From: Augochlora pura | Lineage: Eukaryota > Arthropoda > Insecta > Hymenoptera > Halictidae | NCBI RefSeq assembly: GCF_028453695.1 | Contig: NC_135777.1 | Coordinates: 2,852,001-2,916,000, forward strand | Direction of reading: 5' to 3' | DNA length: 64,000 nucleotides | Part shown: one piece after another, positions 61,704-64,000 of the stretch | Numbering within the stretch: the first letter of the stretch is position 1 | Layout of the letters: each line of letters begins with the position of its first letter | Made by a program: the position numbers and the translations under genes | The notes under the pieces: model-generated | Database searches by the model: none | What the model saw: only the letters and a program-made list of their open reading frames with translations | Told to the model about the DNA's origin: nothing

Positions 61704-63741
61704 TTGTTGCTGCGGATGATGCTGATGCTGTTGGGGTTGCGCCTTGGCTCTGGGAGAGCTCGGCGCTGTGGTTTGGGGCTCGCTGGGCGACGTTTGCCTC
61801 CACTTGCACTCGCCGTTCATTGAGTTCATCTCAGCTAGGGACTTTAGGGGGTCGCCGGCGTTCGCGTTGGTCGAATGTGTGGACGAGTGTGTCGAGTGAG
61901 GTGTCGGGGGGCTGTAGCTGCCGTTGTTCCGCGGAGGGGTGCGGGACGGAGGCGCGCCCCACATCAGAACTGTCTGTCTGGGCGCCTCGTTCCCGTACAC
62001 CTCCGGCTTCACGTCCTCTATCTTCGGGGTGAGGACGCCGTTCGTCGGCCCAGTTACAGGGGAGCTTCCGGCGGAGTTGCTGGAAGAGGCACCGCCCTCC
62101 AGGGAGTGTCTGCTTCCGGCTCGGGCGATGTTGATGTCCGTGGTCGCCGTGTGCATCGCGGACGCGCTGGCCACCGGGCTGGCCGCGTACGGCGAACCGC
62201 TGACGCTGCTAGGGTGTCTCGTCTCCACGTAGCCGTACTTTGGGGACTCGCCCAGCTGCTGGCAGTACAGCTTCTCCTCCGCTTTGCTGGTCAGCTGGTG
62301 CGTCTCGTAGGTCGGAAGGGAGACGTCGATGAACCCGTTGTACGCCGTGCTCGTGTGGTACTCGGGGTAGTACGAGCCCAGTGGCCTGTACTGGAACAGG
62401 TTCTCCGTGGCTGCTGTGAGGTACCTGGGTCATAAGGGATCCTTCTGTTAGTATATAATGGAATTTGGGGAAGATTATTTAAGACGGTAGTTTCTAGACA
62501 GCGTAGACTTCGATTTCATTGAGAATGATTTACTTAACCCTTTGTACTTCTTTTTTCCTTTTAGGGGCAGTTCTAGCATACCACTCGAATGAGGGTATCA
62601 TCTAGCATACATCAGAGGCTATCTGAGGGGACATTCAATTTTATTAGCGAAATTTATAGTACTGTATAAAATTATAAGAAAGTCGATTTCTTAAATACAT
62701 GTTCCTCGACGTCTGCCAATTCAAATCGAATATCATTATATTAGGTATACTGAAAGTTCTGTCTGTTTTTAAAATGAAAGAAGATAATAAATTGCATTTA
62801 ATAATATTTATTGTATAGCTCCGATCTTTACTTGTATCCTCTTACCAAAGTGACGGTAAGTTATACATAGCATTTTCAACAACAACAAAAATATATATAT
62901 ATATGTATATCTCTCAAAACATATTTTTATATAAAAATAGATACGCGTTGAAACTTCAAATTCCATTATCAGACTTTCTAGTAGACCCGATATTATCTTA
63001 CTTGGTTCTAAAAGTATACTATATAATATAAAGGTTCGTAAGTCCACGTTTTCGCGATAAGACGGTGCCGAGTAGATAACGCTCGGTACGGCGCGGAGTG
63101 CAAAGGGTTAAACCGTAGTCTCTCAAAGTCTACACAGTCTCCGCGAAAATATATCAGTGTCTAGAATCTCGATCGCGGTTACGAATGTCATAGAAATCGC
63201 GTCCCGGAGTCTAGACGAGGCTTGGAGGATACAGGAGACACCACCTTGGCCCATTAAACAATCGGAAGCGTACCTATTGTCCAGCGCGGTCGCCGGATAT
63301 AAAGTCTGATGGTAATTGCCCGTGTGGCCGATGTACGTGGTCAGGGAAGGATCCGTGCTGGCGGCGACCGCCGTAGGCGCGTACGGGGTCGGGTACATGG
63401 TGTTCAAGTTGCTGTAAGCGGCCGCGACCGCCGCAGCCGCGCTCGTATCCGCCGCGAGATAATCCACGGACGCGACCGTGGGCGTCACCGGCGGCGACAC
63501 CGACGACTGCGCGGAAAGTTTGGTACGTTTGTTCCGGCAGGTCGACAGGAAGTCCCTTAACTGCGTCTTGTACCGCCTGTTCACTCGCTGGGTTGTCGGC
63601 TGCGTCGGAAGCGTCGGTGTCATCACCGAGCCGGTCAGGCTGTCGCTGTCCGAGAAGTAACTGTTGGTCAGTCCGGCGTCCAAGTAGCTCACTTTGAAGT
63701 CCATCGTCCGCTTTCCCAGCAGATCCCTGCCCTCCTCCTCC
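60338..63741 (-). CDS. 3' exons of a developmental transcription-factor-like gene, best guess dysfusion/NPAS4-like bHLH-PAS (partial)
   Basis: Three minus-strand exons: 63741-63274, 62424-61441 and 60574 to about 60338. Acceptors and donors are GT/AG and the phases close (2 bases carried at each junction). Exon one has EEEGRDLLGKRTMDFKVSYL, FSDSDSLTGSVMTP and a basic RRYKTQLRDFLSTCRNKRTK. Exon two has a Tyr-rich start (YRPLGSYYPEYHTSTAYNGF), then Ser/Pro, poly-Gln, poly-Ala and His-rich tracts. The N-terminal half, where bHLH and PAS domains would be, is beyond the window. The MDFKVSYL region recalls the segment after PAS-B in NPAS4; the name is a guess from memory, at about even odds. In the last exon the frame entered by splicing ends CPSLR at 60361. 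Another frame, ending SPLLSISEVTNTLLNQ at 60338, looks more like a conserved C terminus (see findings). Confidence 0.7.
61616..61722 (-). repeat. Poly-Gln and nearby poly-Ala codon repeats in the transcription-factor exon
   Basis: CAG/CAA run (about 61660-61715, read on the minus strand) encoding roughly 17 Gln. It is followed about ten codons later by a run of about 14 Ala (GCN, 61586-61630). Confidence 0.85.
62534..63111. mobile_element. TTAA-flanked MITE in an intron of the 60-64 kb gene
   Basis: TTAA at 62534-62537 is followed by CCCTTTGTACTTC. TTAA at 63108-63111 is preceded by GGAGTGCAAAGGG. The terminal inverted repeat starts CCCTTTG(T/C)ACT, with perfect TTAA on both sides; the element is 578 bp. 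It sits wholly within the intron 62425-63273. No transposase is inside. Assignment to a piggyBac-like family is inferred from TTAA and CCC ends. Confidence 0.65.
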
Positions 63742-64000
63742 CTGAACAAGATATAATGACGTCTGAATTCGTGTGGCGGTCGCTCGAGCCGATTTTATCG
63801 TGGGTGTTAGGGGGGAAATTAATCTACAACTGGGTTATAGATATGTATCGCGCGATCTTTGGACAGTAGAGATTCTAAAGAGCATAGATCCGTCTTCAAT
63901 TTCTAAAACGATTTTAGAAGCGGCAATGGAAAGTGATAGTTCAAAGTTGGGAAGCCTGAGGGAGTTGTAGATAGATTTCTGTCTAATTAACCCTTTGCGG
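63742..64000 (-). other. Intron of the minus-strand gene, with a TTAACCCTTTGC repeat end at the window edge
   Basis: Sequence upstream of the acceptor at 63742 (CTTGTTCAG). TTAA at 63987-63990 followed by CCCTTTGCGG marks another copy of the TTAA family, cut by the end of the window. Confidence 0.55.

Noticed and set aside
61637..62435. Plus-strand ORFs rich in Ala/Val and Arg
   Set aside because: They are antisense shadows of the Gln/Ala/Ser-coding exon on the minus strand.

Overview
The window looks like nuclear DNA of an insect, probably an aculeate hymenopteran (ant or bee). The basis is spliced genes with GT/AG introns, a PNISR-type splicing protein and a candidate dysfusion-type developmental gene, alternating AT-rich and GC-rich non-coding DNA, and a dense population of small DNA transposons, many of them TTAA-flanked with ends like CCCTTTGCACTCGA. 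The hymenopteran placement is my inference. A 100-N assembly gap lies at 38125-38224.

Layout. 1-3.1 kb holds a Tc1-like MITE and a four-unit degenerate tandem array. 3.76-9.19 kb is a nested cluster: a BEL/Pao LTR retrotransposon (3956-8716) with identical 481-bp LTRs and a perfect 5-bp target duplication sits inside a TTAA-flanked MITE. Its 993-codon ORF is open, but most of reverse transcriptase, RNase H and the integrase core has been removed in frame. 9.4-38 kb is mostly non-coding and repeat-rich: GACGTC-rich repeats, minisatellites, a foldback element, two mariner-type elements carrying the same TAGAGT satellite, and an internally deleted DUF4817-type transposon. One GC-rich coding exon on the minus strand lies at 13.4-14.1 kb.

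38-47 kb carries one well-supported minus-strand coding exon (38314-38678, beside the gap) and three short ATG-starting exon candidates at 39.2, 44.6 and 46.7 kb. All three end in phase 0 at GTAAGT or GTAAAG donors, which suggests, but does not prove, alternative first exons of a large minus-strand gene.

49.2-55.0 kb is the best gene in the window: an 11-exon, 787-codon PNISR ortholog on the plus strand whose splice phases all close. It is convergent with the 3' part of a minus-strand transcription-factor-like gene (60.3-63.7 kb, continuing beyond the window), best guessed as dysfusion/NPAS4-like. The last exon of that gene reads as two good half-frames joined at a C6 homopolymer, so either the assembly is one base short or the C terminus is altered. 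A 578-bp TTAA MITE lies in its last-but-one intron.
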